Of a stretch of DNA of 64,000 bases, positions 25,236-33,332 are shown in pieces. Below the pieces are notes generated by a model. That model saw only the letters and a list, made by a program, of their open reading frames with translations, was not told the DNA's origin and searched no databases. Source of the DNA: Streptomyces ficellus. GTDB taxonomy: Bacteria > Actinomycetota > Actinomycetes > Streptomycetales > Streptomycetaceae. The first letter of the stretch is position 1. Every line of letters begins with the position of its first letter. The stretch lies in NCBI RefSeq assembly GCF_009739905.1, contig NZ_CP034279.1, positions 1,736,001-1,800,000 of the forward strand, read 5' to 3'. Position numbers and translations under genes: made by a program.

Positions 25236-26173
25236 GCGCCAGCGTTCTCTTCGACGCCCCCGGCCCCAAGGCCGTCGTCCGCAACCGCATCTACGCCGTC
25301 GTCGGCACCCTCGCCATCGCCGCGCTGCTCGGCGTCACGATCATGCGGCTGAGCGACAAGGGGCACCTCGCCCCCGAGATGTGGGACATCTTCAACTACG
25401 CGGGCATCCGGCAGAACATCGCCGACGCCGTCCTCGCCACCCTCAAGGCGTTCGGCATCGCGGCCGTCGGCTCGCTGGTGCTCGGCGTGCTGCTCGCGGT
25501 CGCCCGCCTCTCCGACCACAAGCCGGTGCGGTGGCTGGCGACCGGCTTCATCGAGCTGTTCCGGTCCATCCCGCTGCTCATCACCATCTACGCCGTGTGG
25601 GTCGGTTTCCTCACCGACTACTCGATGTGGGCGCTGGCGGTCGGCCTGTCGATCTACAACGGCTGCGTCCAGGCCGAGGTGCTGCGCGCCGGCGTCAACG
25701 CCGTGCCGAAGGGCCAGCGCGAGGCCGCGTACGCGCTCGGCATGAGCAAGACGCAGGTCATGACGACGGTCCTGATCCCGCAGGCCGTACGGGCGATGCT
25801 GCCGACGATCATCAGCCAGCTGGTGGTCACCCTCAAGGACACCTCGCTCGGCTTCATCATCCTGTACCCCGAGCTGCTCCAGACCGCCCGGCTGATCGCC
25901 TCCAACACGCAGGTCAACGGCATGTACCCGTACGTGTCGACGATCGTGGTGATCGGTGTCATCTACGTCGCGATGTGCCTGGCCCTGTCCGGTCTCGCGA
26001 CCTGGATCGAGAAGCGCGGCCGCCGCGCCAAGACCGGCATCAAGACGCCCGACGCGGCCGGAACGGTCGCCGTGCTCGCCGGTGACGCGGGCAACGCGGC
26101 CGCCCACGGCCTGCCCGGCGCCCCGGGCGGAGCCGACGGTGGTGCCGGTGGGGGCGGAGATCCCAAGATTTGA
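25232..26173 (+). CDS. gluD: Glutamate ABC transporter permease GluD
   Basis: 313 residues. The second HisM-type permease, with an extra N-terminal membrane segment (RIYAVVGTLAIAALLGVTIM) and a Gly/Ala-rich C-terminal tail. The EAA loop is GQREAAYALGMSKTQVMTTV. FIELFRSIPLLITIYAVWVG is the family motif. It overlaps gluC by four bases and is followed by a terminator hairpin. Confidence 0.93.
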   Translation: MSASVLFDAPGPKAVVRNRIYAVVGTLAIAALLGVTIMRLSDKGHLAPEMWDIFNYAGIRQNIADAVLATLKAFGIAAVGSLVLGVLLAVARLSDHKPVRWLATGFIELFRSIPLLITIYAVWVGFLTDYSMWALAVGLSIYNGCVQAEVLRAGVNAVPKGQREAAYALGMSKTQVMTTVLIPQAVRAMLPTIISQLVVTLKDTSLGFIILYPELLQTARLIASNTQVNGMYPYVSTIVVIGVIYVAMCLALSGLATWIEKRGRRAKTGIKTPDAAGTVAVLAGDAGNAAAHGLPGAPGGADGGAGGGGDPKI

Positions 26174-26209
26174 CGGTCTGTGACATCATCCGGGTGTCAT
26201 AAGCGTTGA

Positions 26210-26243
26210 ACGAGGGCAGTGGCGGTCGCGCCGCTGCCCTCGT
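26210..26243 (+). terminator. glu operon terminator
   Basis: Fifteen-base arms (26210-26224, 26229-26243) with one G-U pair and the tetraloop GTCG, 37 bases after gluD. Confidence 0.75.
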
Positions 26244-26368
26244 CACTTGACGCAAGCACTCGCAGTGGGTTGCATACGTTCTGTGATCACGTCGCGTCGG
26301 GCCCCAGCCGCACTCCCCCGGGTTTCCCCTGCTCACCGCGTGTCTGTCCGCGTCTCAGGAGTCACACT

Positions 26369-27970
26369 GTGGACCCGGTGATCGTGGTCGGCGCCGGCCC
26401 CGTCGGGCTGGCGCTCTCGCTCGCCCTGGCCGCGCAGGGCGTACCCAGCGTCGTCCTGGACGAGGGCCCCGGCAAGGACGAACCGCGCGCCGCCCGCACG
26501 GCCGTACTGCGCCCGGACACCGCCGCGTTCGTGGAGCGCCTCGGCTGCGCCACCGTACGGGACGAGGGGGCGCGCTGGACCGGCTGGCGGGCGATGCGCC
26601 GCCGGCAGCAGTTGCGGCACGTCGAGTTCGGCCCGGAGGCCCCCTCCCCGCTGCACGTTCCGCAGCACGCCCTGACGCGCGGGCTGCGGGAGGCGATCAG
26701 CGAACTGGCGGACCCCGAGCTGGTGCGGGTGGTCACGCACAGCCGCCTGGACGGCATCGAGCAGGACGCGCACGGCGTCACCGCGCACACCCGCGGCCCC
26801 GAGGCGGCCTGGTGGCGCGGCAGCCACCTGGCCGGCTGCGACGGGGCCCGCTCGACCGTGCGCAAGCTGCTGGGCGTCCGATTCCCGGGGCGCACGGCCG
26901 TCGAACGGCACGCCGTCGCCACCCTCCACGTCGAACTCCCCTGGCCGGACGAGGCCCTGCTGCACCGCCAGCCGCCCTGGCGCGGCGCGGGCGAGGAGGT
27001 GACGGCCCGGCCGTTGCCCGACGGCGGGTGGCGGCTGGACTGGCTGCTGCCGCCGCGCGGTGACCTGGTGACGCCCGACGCGCTCGTCGCCCGGATCCGC
27101 GAGACGCTGGCCGGCTGGTGCGAGGGAACGACACCGACGTACGACCTGGTCGACACGGGCGTCTACACGCTGCACCACCGGCTCGCCAAGCGCTGGCGGG
27201 TGGACCGCGCCTTCCTGGCCGGGGACGCGGCCCATCTGCTGGGCGCGCTCGGCACGCAGGGGCTGGACGAGGGGCTGCGGGACGTCGAGAACCTGGCGTG
27301 GAAGCTGGCGCTGGCCTGGCACCACGGCGCCTCCGACGTACTGCTGGACAGCTACCAGGCGGAGCGTCGCACGGCGGTCGCGGCCCGGTTGCGGGCGGCC
27401 GACCAGTCGTTGCCGGTGCTGCGCGGCGCGGGCGGACTGCGGACGTACCTGCGGAGCGGCGGGCACGACACGCTGCTGACCGACGGGCACGTGGGGCGCG
27501 GACCACTGGGCGCGCCGCCCGCGTACCCGCACTCCCCCCTCGCGCCCCTGCACGCCGAGGCGCACACGAGCGTCGGTACGCCGCTGGGTGCGCCGGTCGC
27601 GGACGTACGGGTCACGGCTCCGGAGGACGGCACCACCGCGCGGCTGCGGGACCGGCTCGGACGCGGCCGGCTCCTGGCGGTGCTGGTGGCGCCGGGCACG
27701 GGGGTGTGGGACCGGCGTCACTGGATGTCCGCGGGGGTGATGCCCCGGCTGGTGGAGGCGGTGGCGGCGCTCCCGGTCGAGGGTGAGGTGCTGGTCACGG
27801 AGGCGTACCCGGGAGCGGCTGCGCACACCGTGCTGCTGGTGCGCCCCGACGGTCATCTGGCGGCGGCCTTCGGCGGCGTCCACCCCGCGGAACTGCTGGC
27901 GGCGGCCGAGGCGGTACGGGGCGGCGCGCCGTCGGACGAGCACAGCGGGCGGACGGCGGACGTCACATGA
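26369..27970 (+). CDS. FAD-dependent aromatic-type monooxygenase
   Basis: 533 residues. The N-terminal Rossmann motif VGAGPVGLALSLALA binds FAD. The DG motif is GCDGARSTVRKLLGV. The second FAD motif is FLAGDAAHLLGALGTQGLDE, in which the usual proline-rich loop of PHBH-type enzymes is replaced by LLGALG. A C-terminal thioredoxin-like region (RLLAVLVAPGTG) matches the phenol hydroxylase/polyketide hydroxylase subgroup. GTG start with AGGAG 7 bases upstream. No biosynthetic cluster surrounds it, so a catabolic or stand-alone role is likely. Substrate unknown. Confidence 0.87.
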   Translation: MDPVIVVGAGPVGLALSLALAAQGVPSVVLDEGPGKDEPRAARTAVLRPDTAAFVERLGCATVRDEGARWTGWRAMRRRQQLRHVEFGPEAPSPLHVPQHALTRGLREAISELADPELVRVVTHSRLDGIEQDAHGVTAHTRGPEAAWWRGSHLAGCDGARSTVRKLLGVRFPGRTAVERHAVATLHVELPWPDEALLHRQPPWRGAGEEVTARPLPDGGWRLDWLLPPRGDLVTPDALVARIRETLAGWCEGTTPTYDLVDTGVYTLHHRLAKRWRVDRAFLAGDAAHLLGALGTQGLDEGLRDVENLAWKLALAWHHGASDVLLDSYQAERRTAVAARLRAADQSLPVLRGAGGLRTYLRSGGHDTLLTDGHVGRGPLGAPPAYPHSPLAPLHAEAHTSVGTPLGAPVADVRVTAPEDGTTARLRDRLGRGRLLAVLVAPGTGVWDRRHWMSAGVMPRLVEAVAALPVEGEVLVTEAYPGAAAHTVLLVRPDGHLAAAFGGVHPAELLAAAEAVRGGAPSDEHSGRTADVT

Positions 27971-27986
27971 GGGGCGCTGCCGTCGA

Positions 27987-28018
27987 TTGACGGGACCGGG
28001 AGTCCGTGCTGTACTCCC
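27987..28018 (+). promoter_or_regulatory. Candidate promoter of the leader peptide / cysteine dioxygenase unit
   Basis: TTGACG at 27987-27992 and TACTCC or TGTACT near 28010-28017 (spacer 17-19). A GGGAGT-N9-ACTCCC inverted repeat (27998-28003, 28013-28018) overlaps the -10 region and may be an operator. Confidence 0.4.
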
Positions 28019-28061
28019 GATCATGACTGGCACCGACGTACGCCTGTGGCGGAGGGTCCAC

Positions 28062-28109
28062 ATGGACCTGGTCCGCTACGCGGGCTGCGTGTGTCGCAGG
28101 TCCTGCTGA
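28062..28109 (+). CDS. Cysteine-rich leader peptide MDLVRYAGCVCRRSC
   Basis: 15 codons directly after a strong ribosome site (GGAGGG, 5 bases before the ATG). Three of the last seven codons are Cys (residues 9, 11 and the final 15). It ends 103 bases before a cysteine dioxygenase gene. Short Cys-terminated leader peptides occur upstream of sulfur genes in actinobacteria, where ribosome stalling on Cys codons senses Cys-tRNA. In the intervening RNA, CGTCC at 28186-28190 can pair with GGACG at 28201-28205, which is the ribosome site of the dioxygenase gene. I infer translational attenuation or coupling; the sign of control is unknown. Confidence 0.7.
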   Translation: MDLVRYAGCVCRRSC

Positions 28110-28212
28110 ACTCGCCCTTTCCTCCGCGCGCCCAGCCGTCGGCCCCCGGTCCCGACCCGGCCTGCGCGTGTCTTTCGCGACTTCACGTCCCAGGACCTCA
28201 GGACGGTTTCCC

Positions 28213-28755
28213 GTGTCTCAGTCCCAGTCTGTTCCCGCCTCCGTACGCGAGGCGGGGGCGGCGGCGCCGACCGCTGCCCAACTCCTCGACTTCGTCCGCC
28301 GCATCGCGGCCGACACCGAACTGACCTCTGCCCTTCCCCTCGACCCGGAGGGCCGCACCTGGGTGCGCCTCGACGGCCCCGGCGGCAGCGAGGCCTGGCT
28401 CATCGGCTGGCCTCCCGGCACCGGCACCGGGTGGCACGACCACGCCGAGTCGGTCGGCGCGTTCGCCACCGCGCACGGCGCCCTGAAGGAGAACTCCCTG
28501 TCCGTACGGCTGCCTTCGGGTGGCTGGCGGTCGCTCGAACTCGACGAGGGCGTGGACCGCCGGCGCCTGCTGCGCGCGGGCGAGGGGCGGGCCTTCGGCA
28601 GGCACCATGTGCACGAGGTGCTGAACGAGTCGACGGCCGAGCACGCGGTGTCGGTGCACGCCTACTACCCGCCGCTGCCGCTCATCCGGCGCTTCAGCCG
28701 GACCGGTCCGGTACTGCGGCTGGAGCAGGTCGAGCGTCCGGAGGACTGGCAGTGA
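28213..28755 (+). CDS. Cysteine dioxygenase family protein
   Basis: 180 residues. A cupin-fold non-heme iron enzyme that oxidises L-cysteine to cysteine sulfinate. The His-x-His pair is in GTGWHDHAESVGAF and the third iron His in GRAFGRHHVHEVLNES, the bacterial cysteine dioxygenase pattern, followed by SVHAYYPPLPLIRRFS with the conserved Tyr. GTG at 28213 has AGGACGG 7 bases upstream; an ATG 15 codons earlier gives a longer N-terminus but no ribosome site. The stop overlaps the rhodanese start by four bases (GTGA). Together they form a cysteine and sulfane sulfur handling unit. Confidence 0.88.
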   Translation: MSQSQSVPASVREAGAAAPTAAQLLDFVRRIAADTELTSALPLDPEGRTWVRLDGPGGSEAWLIGWPPGTGTGWHDHAESVGAFATAHGALKENSLSVRLPSGGWRSLELDEGVDRRRLLRAGEGRAFGRHHVHEVLNESTAEHAVSVHAYYPPLPLIRRFSRTGPVLRLEQVERPEDWQ

Positions 28756-29138
28756 CCATCGACGAGTTGCTGGAACGGGTCCGGTCCGGGCTGGACCGGC
28801 TGGCTCCGCCGGAGGCGCACGCGGCGGCCGCGGCGGGTGACGCCCTGCTGGTGGACATCCGGTACGCGGCGCTGCGGAACCGCGACGGGCTGATCCCCGG
28901 CGCACTCGTCGTCGAGCGCAACGAGCTGGAGTGGCGCCTCGACCCCCTGGGCAGCCACCGCGTCCCGGAGGCGGTGAGCCACGACCTGCGCGTGGTGGTG
29001 GTGTGCAACGAGGGTTACGCCTCCTCCCTGGCGGCCGCCTCCCTGCACCAGTTGGGCCTCCACCGGGCGACCGACCTGATCGGCGGCTTCCAGGCCTGGC
29101 GAGCCGCGGGCCTGCCGGTCACGACTCCCGTCGGGTGA
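28752..29138 (+). CDS. Single-domain rhodanese
   Basis: 128 residues. Rhodanese fold with active-site loop CNEGYASS; the Cys carries persulfide. Strand motifs DALLVDIR, GALVVERNELEW and GGFQAWRAAGLPV are typical. GTG start inside the previous stop indicates translational coupling. Its likely role is transfer or detoxification of sulfane sulfur produced in cysteine breakdown. Confidence 0.88.
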   Translation: MTIDELLERVRSGLDRLAPPEAHAAAAAGDALLVDIRYAALRNRDGLIPGALVVERNELEWRLDPLGSHRVPEAVSHDLRVVVVCNEGYASSLAAASLHQLGLHRATDLIGGFQAWRAAGLPVTTPVG

Positions 29139-29143
29139 ACCGC

Positions 29144-29180
29144 GGCGCCGGTGGCCGTTGGCACCGCGGCCACCGGCGCC
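29144..29180 (+). terminator. Terminator of the cysteine dioxygenase-rhodanese unit
   Basis: A perfect 13-base stem (29144-29156 with 29168-29180), loop 11 bases, immediately after the rhodanese stop. Confidence 0.75.
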
Positions 29181-29685
29181 CGAGCGGCAAGCCCCAGGGC
29201 CCCCGGACCGGTTAGGCAGCCCGGTCCGAACCAGCGGGCGGCCCGGGCCGGTCACCCCACACGTACCGAGCCGACAGGCGCCGCGCCACAGCGCACGCCC
29301 AGCCCGGGGCCGGTACCGGAACTGGGCGCCGAGCCGGGCGTCGGGCCGGGCGCAGGGCCGGGCGTCGGGTCGGCGACGCTACCGGCGCCGGGCGCCCAGC
29401 CGCCGGCACGACAACCCCAGCGGCGCCGAGCCGGGCGACGCGCGAGTCTCAAAGCCGGGCACCGCGACCGGGCGACAGGCCGGTCCCGGAAGCGGTGACC
29501 GAGCCCCGGGCGCCTGGCCGGGCGACGTGACCGGGCGACGCAGCAGACGCCGCGCATCCAGCCGCCGGCACGCACCCCGAGCGGCGCCGAGCCGACGGAG
29601 CCCGGGCCGAGCGAGCCAGGGTCCCGGGAACCCGAGCCGAGGGAGCCCCGGCCGGGGCGGAGCGGCCGGTCGGCCGGCTGGTCGG
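29181..29685. repeat. 505-bp GC-rich degenerate repeat region without a supported gene
   Basis: The stretch consists of short degenerate CCGGGCG/GGGCCG motifs. A longer diverged direct repeat begins at about 29397 and 29559; both copies contain CAGCCGCCGGCACG and then GCGGCGCCGAGCC. Open frames here are Pro/Arg/Gly-rich with no ribosome site, and I do not accept them as genes. A GCCCCGGCCGGGGC palindrome at 29645-29658 lies just beyond the recX stop and may serve recX as terminator. Confidence 0.6.
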
Positions 29686-30252
29686 TCAGGGGCCCTCGGG
29701 GAGGTCCTCCGTGTCCTCGCCCTCGGCTTCGAGCGCCTGCCGCACGACCCGGAGGGCCATGCCTTCCGGGTAGCCCTTGCGGGCGAGCATGCCCGCGAGG
29801 CGGCGGAGGCGGCGGTCGCGGTCCAGGCCGCGGGTCGCGCGGAGCTTGCGGGCGACCAGCTCCCGGGCCGTCTCCTCCTCCTGCTCGGAGTCGAGCTGAC
29901 CCACCGCTTCGTCGATCAGCTCGGCGTCCACCCCCTTGGTGCGCAGTTCCCTCGCGAGGGCACGGCGGGCCAGGCCCCGGCCGTGGTGCCGGGACTCCAC
30001 CCACGCTCCCGCGAAGGCGGCGTCGTCGATCAGGCCGACGTCCTCGAAGCGGGAGAGGACCTCGTCGGCGACGTCGTCGGGGATCTCGCGCTTGCGCAAC
30101 GCGTCCGCGAGTTGCTTGCGGGTGCGCGGGGTCCCGGTGAGCAGGCGCAGGCAGATCGCCCGCGCCCGCTCAGCCGGATCCTGGGGCGACAGCTCCTTCT
30201 CGGCCCTCGACGAGTCGGCGCTGTCACCCGGCCATTCGGTGCGCCTGACCAC
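29686..30252 (-). CDS. recX: RecA regulatory protein RecX
   Basis: 188 residues. RecX binds and limits RecA filaments. The protein is helical with three-helix repeats: AICLRLLTGTPRTRKQLADA, DEVLSRFEDVGLIDDAAFAG, WVESRHHGRGLARRALAREL and RRLAGMLARKGYPEGMALRV. The GTG start is 4 bases after the recA stop, so translation is coupled to recA. Because this order is conserved in actinobacteria, the assignment is secure despite low RecX sequence conservation. Confidence 0.92.
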   Translation of the reverse strand: MVRRTEWPGDSADSSRAEKELSPQDPAERARAICLRLLTGTPRTRKQLADALRKREIPDDVADEVLSRFEDVGLIDDAAFAGAWVESRHHGRGLARRALARELRTKGVDAELIDEAVGQLDSEQEEETARELVARKLRATRGLDRDRRLRRLAGMLARKGYPEGMALRVVRQALEAEGEDTEDLPEGP

Positions 30253-30256
30253 GGGG

Positions 30257-31384
30257 TCAGGCCTTGGCGGCCGCGGTCTTGGTCGCCTTGGTGGCCTTCG
30301 CCGCCGGGGCCGGGACCGACTTCGCCGACTCGTCCGCGGCCGGCGTGGCCGTCGCGTCCGCGGCGGGCTCGGCCGCCGGGGTCTCGGGGCGGACGCCGAC
30401 GCCCAGCTTCTCCTTGATCTTCCTCTCGATCTCGTTGGCGAGGTCCGGGTTGTCCTTGAGGAAGTTGCGGGCGTTCTCCTTGCCCTGGCCCAGCTGGTCG
30501 CCCTCGTACGTGTACCAGGCGCCCGCCTTGCGCACGAAGCCGTGCTCGACGCCCATGTCGATCAGGCCGCCCTCGCGGCTGATGCCCTGGCCGTAGAGGA
30601 TGTCGAACTCGGCCTGCTTGAACGGCGGCGCGACCTTGTTCTTGACCACCTTGCAGCGGGTGCGGTTGCCGACCGCTTCGGTGCCGTCCTTGAGGGTCTC
30701 GATACGACGGATGTCGATGCGCACCGAGGCGTAGAACTTCAGGGCCCGGCCACCGGTCGTGGTCTCCGGCGAGCCGAACATCACGCCGATCTTCTCGCGG
30801 AGCTGGTTGATGAAGATCGCCGTGGTCTTGGACTGGTTGAGCGCGCTGGTGATCTTCCGGAGCGCCTGGCTCATCAGACGCGCCTGGAGACCCACGTGCG
30901 AGTCGCCCATCTCGCCCTCGATCTCCGCACGCGGCACGAGCGCGGCCACGGAGTCGATGACGATCAGGTCGAGCGCGCCGGAGCGGACCAGCATGTCCAC
31001 GATCTCCAGCGCCTGCTCGCCGTTGTCCGGCTGGGACAGGATCAGGTTGTCGATGTCGACGCCGAGCTTCTGCGCGTACTCGGGGTCGAGGGCGTGCTCC
31101 GCGTCGACGAACGCGACCTGGCCGCCGGCCTTCTGCGCGTTGGCCACGGCATGCAGGGTCAGGGTCGTCTTGCCCGAGGACTCCGGGCCGTAGATCTCCA
31201 CCACACGGCCACGCGGCAGGCCACCGACGCCGAGCGCGACGTCGAGCGCGGTCGAGCCGGTCGGGATGACCTCGATGGGCTCCCTCGACCGCTCGCCCAT
31301 GCGCATCACTGCGCCCTTGCCGAATTGCCGTTCAATCTGTGCGAGCGCGGCGTCGAGCGCCTTCTCGCGGTCGGTTCCTGCCAT
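30257..31384 (-). CDS. recA: Recombinase RecA
   Basis: 375 residues. DNA strand exchange and LexA co-protease. Walker A is GPESSGKTT, Walker B is [11 protein letters not shown]1 contains [20 protein letters not shown], and L2 has [20 protein letters not shown] with [11 protein letters not shown] preceding. The C-terminal tail is long, Ala/Lys-rich ([12 protein letters not shown]), as in other Streptomyces. ATG at 31384 matches the family start ([17 protein letters not shown]). It is transcribed from an SOS-type promoter about 140 bases upstream. Confidence 0.97.
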   Translation of the reverse strand: MAGTDREKALDAALAQIERQFGKGAVMRMGERSREPIEVIPTGSTALDVALGVGGLPRGRVVEIYGPESSGKTTLTLHAVANAQKAGGQVAFVDAEHALDPEYAQKLGVDIDNLILSQPDNGEQALEIVDMLVRSGALDLIVIDSVAALVPRAEIEGEMGDSHVGLQARLMSQALRKITSALNQSKTTAIFINQLREKIGVMFGSPETTTGGRALKFYASVRIDIRRIETLKDGTEAVGNRTRCKVVKNKVAPPFKQAEFDILYGQGISREGGLIDMGVEHGFVRKAGAWYTYEGDQLGQGKENARNFLKDNPDLANEIERKIKEKLGVGVRPETPAAEPAADATATPAADESAKSVPAPAAKATKATKTAAAKA

Positions 31385-31530
31385 GGGTTCCACCCGATTT
31401 GCTTGAGTCGATCGCTTCACGTCAAAGACGCTAACCCCTGCCACTGACAATGGGCCCCGACGTCCCTCCGACCTGTGGATAACCCGGCGGCCGACACCTC
31501 GCCGCTCCCGTGTTTCCGGGCCGGAACCCC

Positions 31531-31560
31531 ATAAGAATGGATGTTCGATTTTACTGTCAA
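31531..31560 (-). promoter_or_regulatory. recA promoter with embedded LexA (SOS) box
   Basis: On the minus strand a perfect -35 TTGACA (31560-31555) and -10 TCTTAT (31536-31531) are 18 bases apart. Between and overlapping them lies CGAACATCCATTC (31547-31535), matching the actinobacterial SOS box GAAC-N4-(G/A)TTC previously noted for Streptomyces recA. LexA bound there would cover the promoter. Confidence 0.85.
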
Positions 31561-31610
31561 GCGAGCCACACCGGTGCGTCGCCGCTCCCCTCCCGGCCCC
31601 GCCGGCCGGC

Positions 31611-32945
31611 TCAGGCGCCGTCGGGCGGCGGGGTCGCGGCGGCGCCCAGTTCCTTCTCCTTCTTCGCCCGCAGGGCCCGCTGCACCCGGGCCAGCACGGC
31701 CTCGCCGTGCCGCCGGTGACCGTGCACCCGGGGGTCCTCCGTCACGTCGTACCGCTTCACGTAGGCGCCGAGAAACGCCTGCAGCGTGGCGACGGCGGGG
31801 ATCGCGATCAGCGCCCCCACCGCGCCGAGCAGCGCGGTGCCCGCGACGACCGACCCGAAGGCCACCGCCGGGTGGATGTCGACCGTCTTCGCCGTGAGCT
31901 TGGGCTGGAGCACGTAGTTCTCGAACTGCTGGTAGACCACCACGAACCCGAGCACCCACAGCGCGTACCAGGGGTTCTCGGTGAACGCGATCAGCATCGG
32001 CAGCGCGCCCGCCAGGTACGTGCCGATCGTGGGGATGAACTGCGAGACCAGGCCCACCCACACGGCCAGCGCGGGCGCGTACGGCACCGCCAGGAACTCC
32101 AGCAGGACGTAGTGGGCGACGCCGGAGATCAGCGCCATCAGACCGCGCGAGTACAGGTAGCCGCCGGTCTTGTCGACGGCGATCTCCCAGGCCCGCAGCA
32201 CCTCCGCCTGCTTGGCGGGCGGCAGGACGGAGCACAGGGCCCGGCGCAGCCGTGGGCCGTCGGCGGCGAAGTAGAACGAGAACAGGAAGATGGTCAGCAG
32301 CTTGAACAGCCCGCCGAGGACGGTCGCGGAGACGTCCAGCACTCCGCTCGCGCTGTTCTGCACGTACTTCCGCAGCCAGTCGGAGCGCAGCAGGCTGTCC
32401 TGGACCTCGACCCGGGACAGCTCGGTGTGGAAGGTGTGGTTGATCCAGTTGATCAGCGAGTCGAGGTACCGGGGGAAGTCCTCGACGATCTCGACGATCT
32501 GGCCGGCCAGCATCGATCCGAGCAGGACGACGAACCCGATGCCCGCCCCCATGATCGCGAAGAACACCAGGAAGGTGGCGATCCCGCGGCGCATCCCCCG
32601 GGCGGCCATCCGCCCCACTGCCGGCTCGATGGCCAGGGCCAGGAAGAACGCGATCAGGATGTTCATCAGCAGGGAGATGAGCTGGTGGAACGCCCAACTG
32701 CCCAGCTGGAAGCAGGCGTACAGGGCGAGCGCCAGGACCATGGCTCTCGGCAGCCAGCGGGGCATCCGGGCCGGAAGGGCGGGGGGAGCGGGAGGGGCGG
32801 GAGGGACCGCACCGCCGGCCGGCGCGGTCGCCGGTGGCTCCGGACTCCTGCTCGGGGGCACTGCGGGCGCGTCCGTGGCCGGGGGCGCGGGTTCGCCCGT
32901 CACCGGCTCGCTGGTCGTCGTATCGGTCTCGTCAGTCGGGGCCAC
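31611..32945 (-). CDS. AI-2E family membrane transporter
   Basis: 444 residues. A Pro/Ala/Thr-rich cytoplasmic N-terminus of about 60 residues precedes seven to eight hydrophobic segments ([100 protein letters not shown]). The last matches the conserved FIPxIGxxLGxxP motif of the family, whose members export small molecules or act as antiporters; autoinducer transport is not implied. The GTG at 32945 (VAPTDET) is preferred; a GTG six codons upstream is the alternative. Neither has a strong ribosome site. Confidence 0.82.
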   Translation of the reverse strand: MAPTDETDTTTSEPVTGEPAPPATDAPAVPPSRSPEPPATAPAGGAVPPAPPAPPALPARMPRWLPRAMVLALALYACFQLGSWAFHQLISLLMNILIAFFLALAIEPAVGRMAARGMRRGIATFLVFFAIMGAGIGFVVLLGSMLAGQIVEIVEDFPRYLDSLINWINHTFHTELSRVEVQDSLLRSDWLRKYVQNSASGVLDVSATVLGGLFKLLTIFLFSFYFAADGPRLRRALCSVLPPAKQAEVLRAWEIAVDKTGGYLYSRGLMALISGVAHYVLLEFLAVPYAPALAVWVGLVSQFIPTIGTYLAGALPMLIAFTENPWYALWVLGFVVVYQQFENYVLQPKLTAKTVDIHPAVAFGSVVAGTALLGAVGALIAIPAVATLQAFLGAYVKRYDVTEDPRVHGHRRHGEAVLARVQRALRAKKEKELGAAATPPPDGA

Positions 32946-33059
32946 GGGGCAAGTCTCGCGCACGGCTGCGACAATCGGCCGACCAGCCCGGCCGTCGCGG
33001 TCTCACCGGTCCGCCCCGCCCCGCCGCGTGACCGCTTCACGCGCCACCGCGCCACCGCG

Positions 33060-33254
33060 TCACCGCTTGTCGGCGGGTACGTCCACGGCCGCGCAGACCG
33101 CGCGCCACACGTCCTTGGCCTCCCACCCCGCGTCCAGCGCCTGGTACACCGTCCGGCCGCCCAGCTCAGACATCACATGGTCCCGAGCGAAGGACTCCGC
33201 GTACCCCTCACCGAAGTGGTCCGCCATCCGCTCCCAGAAAATCGTCAACCGCAT
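33060..33254 (-). CDS. DUF3046 small protein
   Basis: 64 residues beginning MRLTIFWERMADHFGEGYAE and containing SFARDHVMSELGGRTVYQAL, the actinobacterial DUF3046 signature. It regularly sits upstream of recA. Function unknown. No ribosome site precedes the ATG; GATACT ends 6 bases upstream, suggesting a leaderless transcript. Confidence 0.85.
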   Translation of the reverse strand: MRLTIFWERMADHFGEGYAESFARDHVMSELGGRTVYQALDAGWEAKDVWRAVCAAVDVPADKR

Positions 33255-33320
33255 GCCTCGAGTATCCCGCCCTGAGAGTGCAGCCCCGCCCATGCCCCTT
33301 CCCGGCGGCCCGTTCCGCCC

Positions 33321-33326
33321 TACCGT
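33321..33326 (+). promoter_or_regulatory. Candidate -10 of a leaderless promoter
   Basis: TACCGT ends 6 bases before the ATG at 33333, the same hexamer and spacing as at 42184-42196. The -35 region is weak. Confidence 0.4.
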
Positions 33327-33332
33327 CGGAGC

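Noticed and set aside
28168..28212. Earlier ATG for the cysteine dioxygenase
   Set aside because: No ribosome site; it would bury the AGGACGG site that precedes the GTG at 28213.
29158..30417. 419-residue plus-strand frame over the repeat field and recX/recA
   Set aside because: Arg/Pro-rich, antisense to recX and recA, no start signal.
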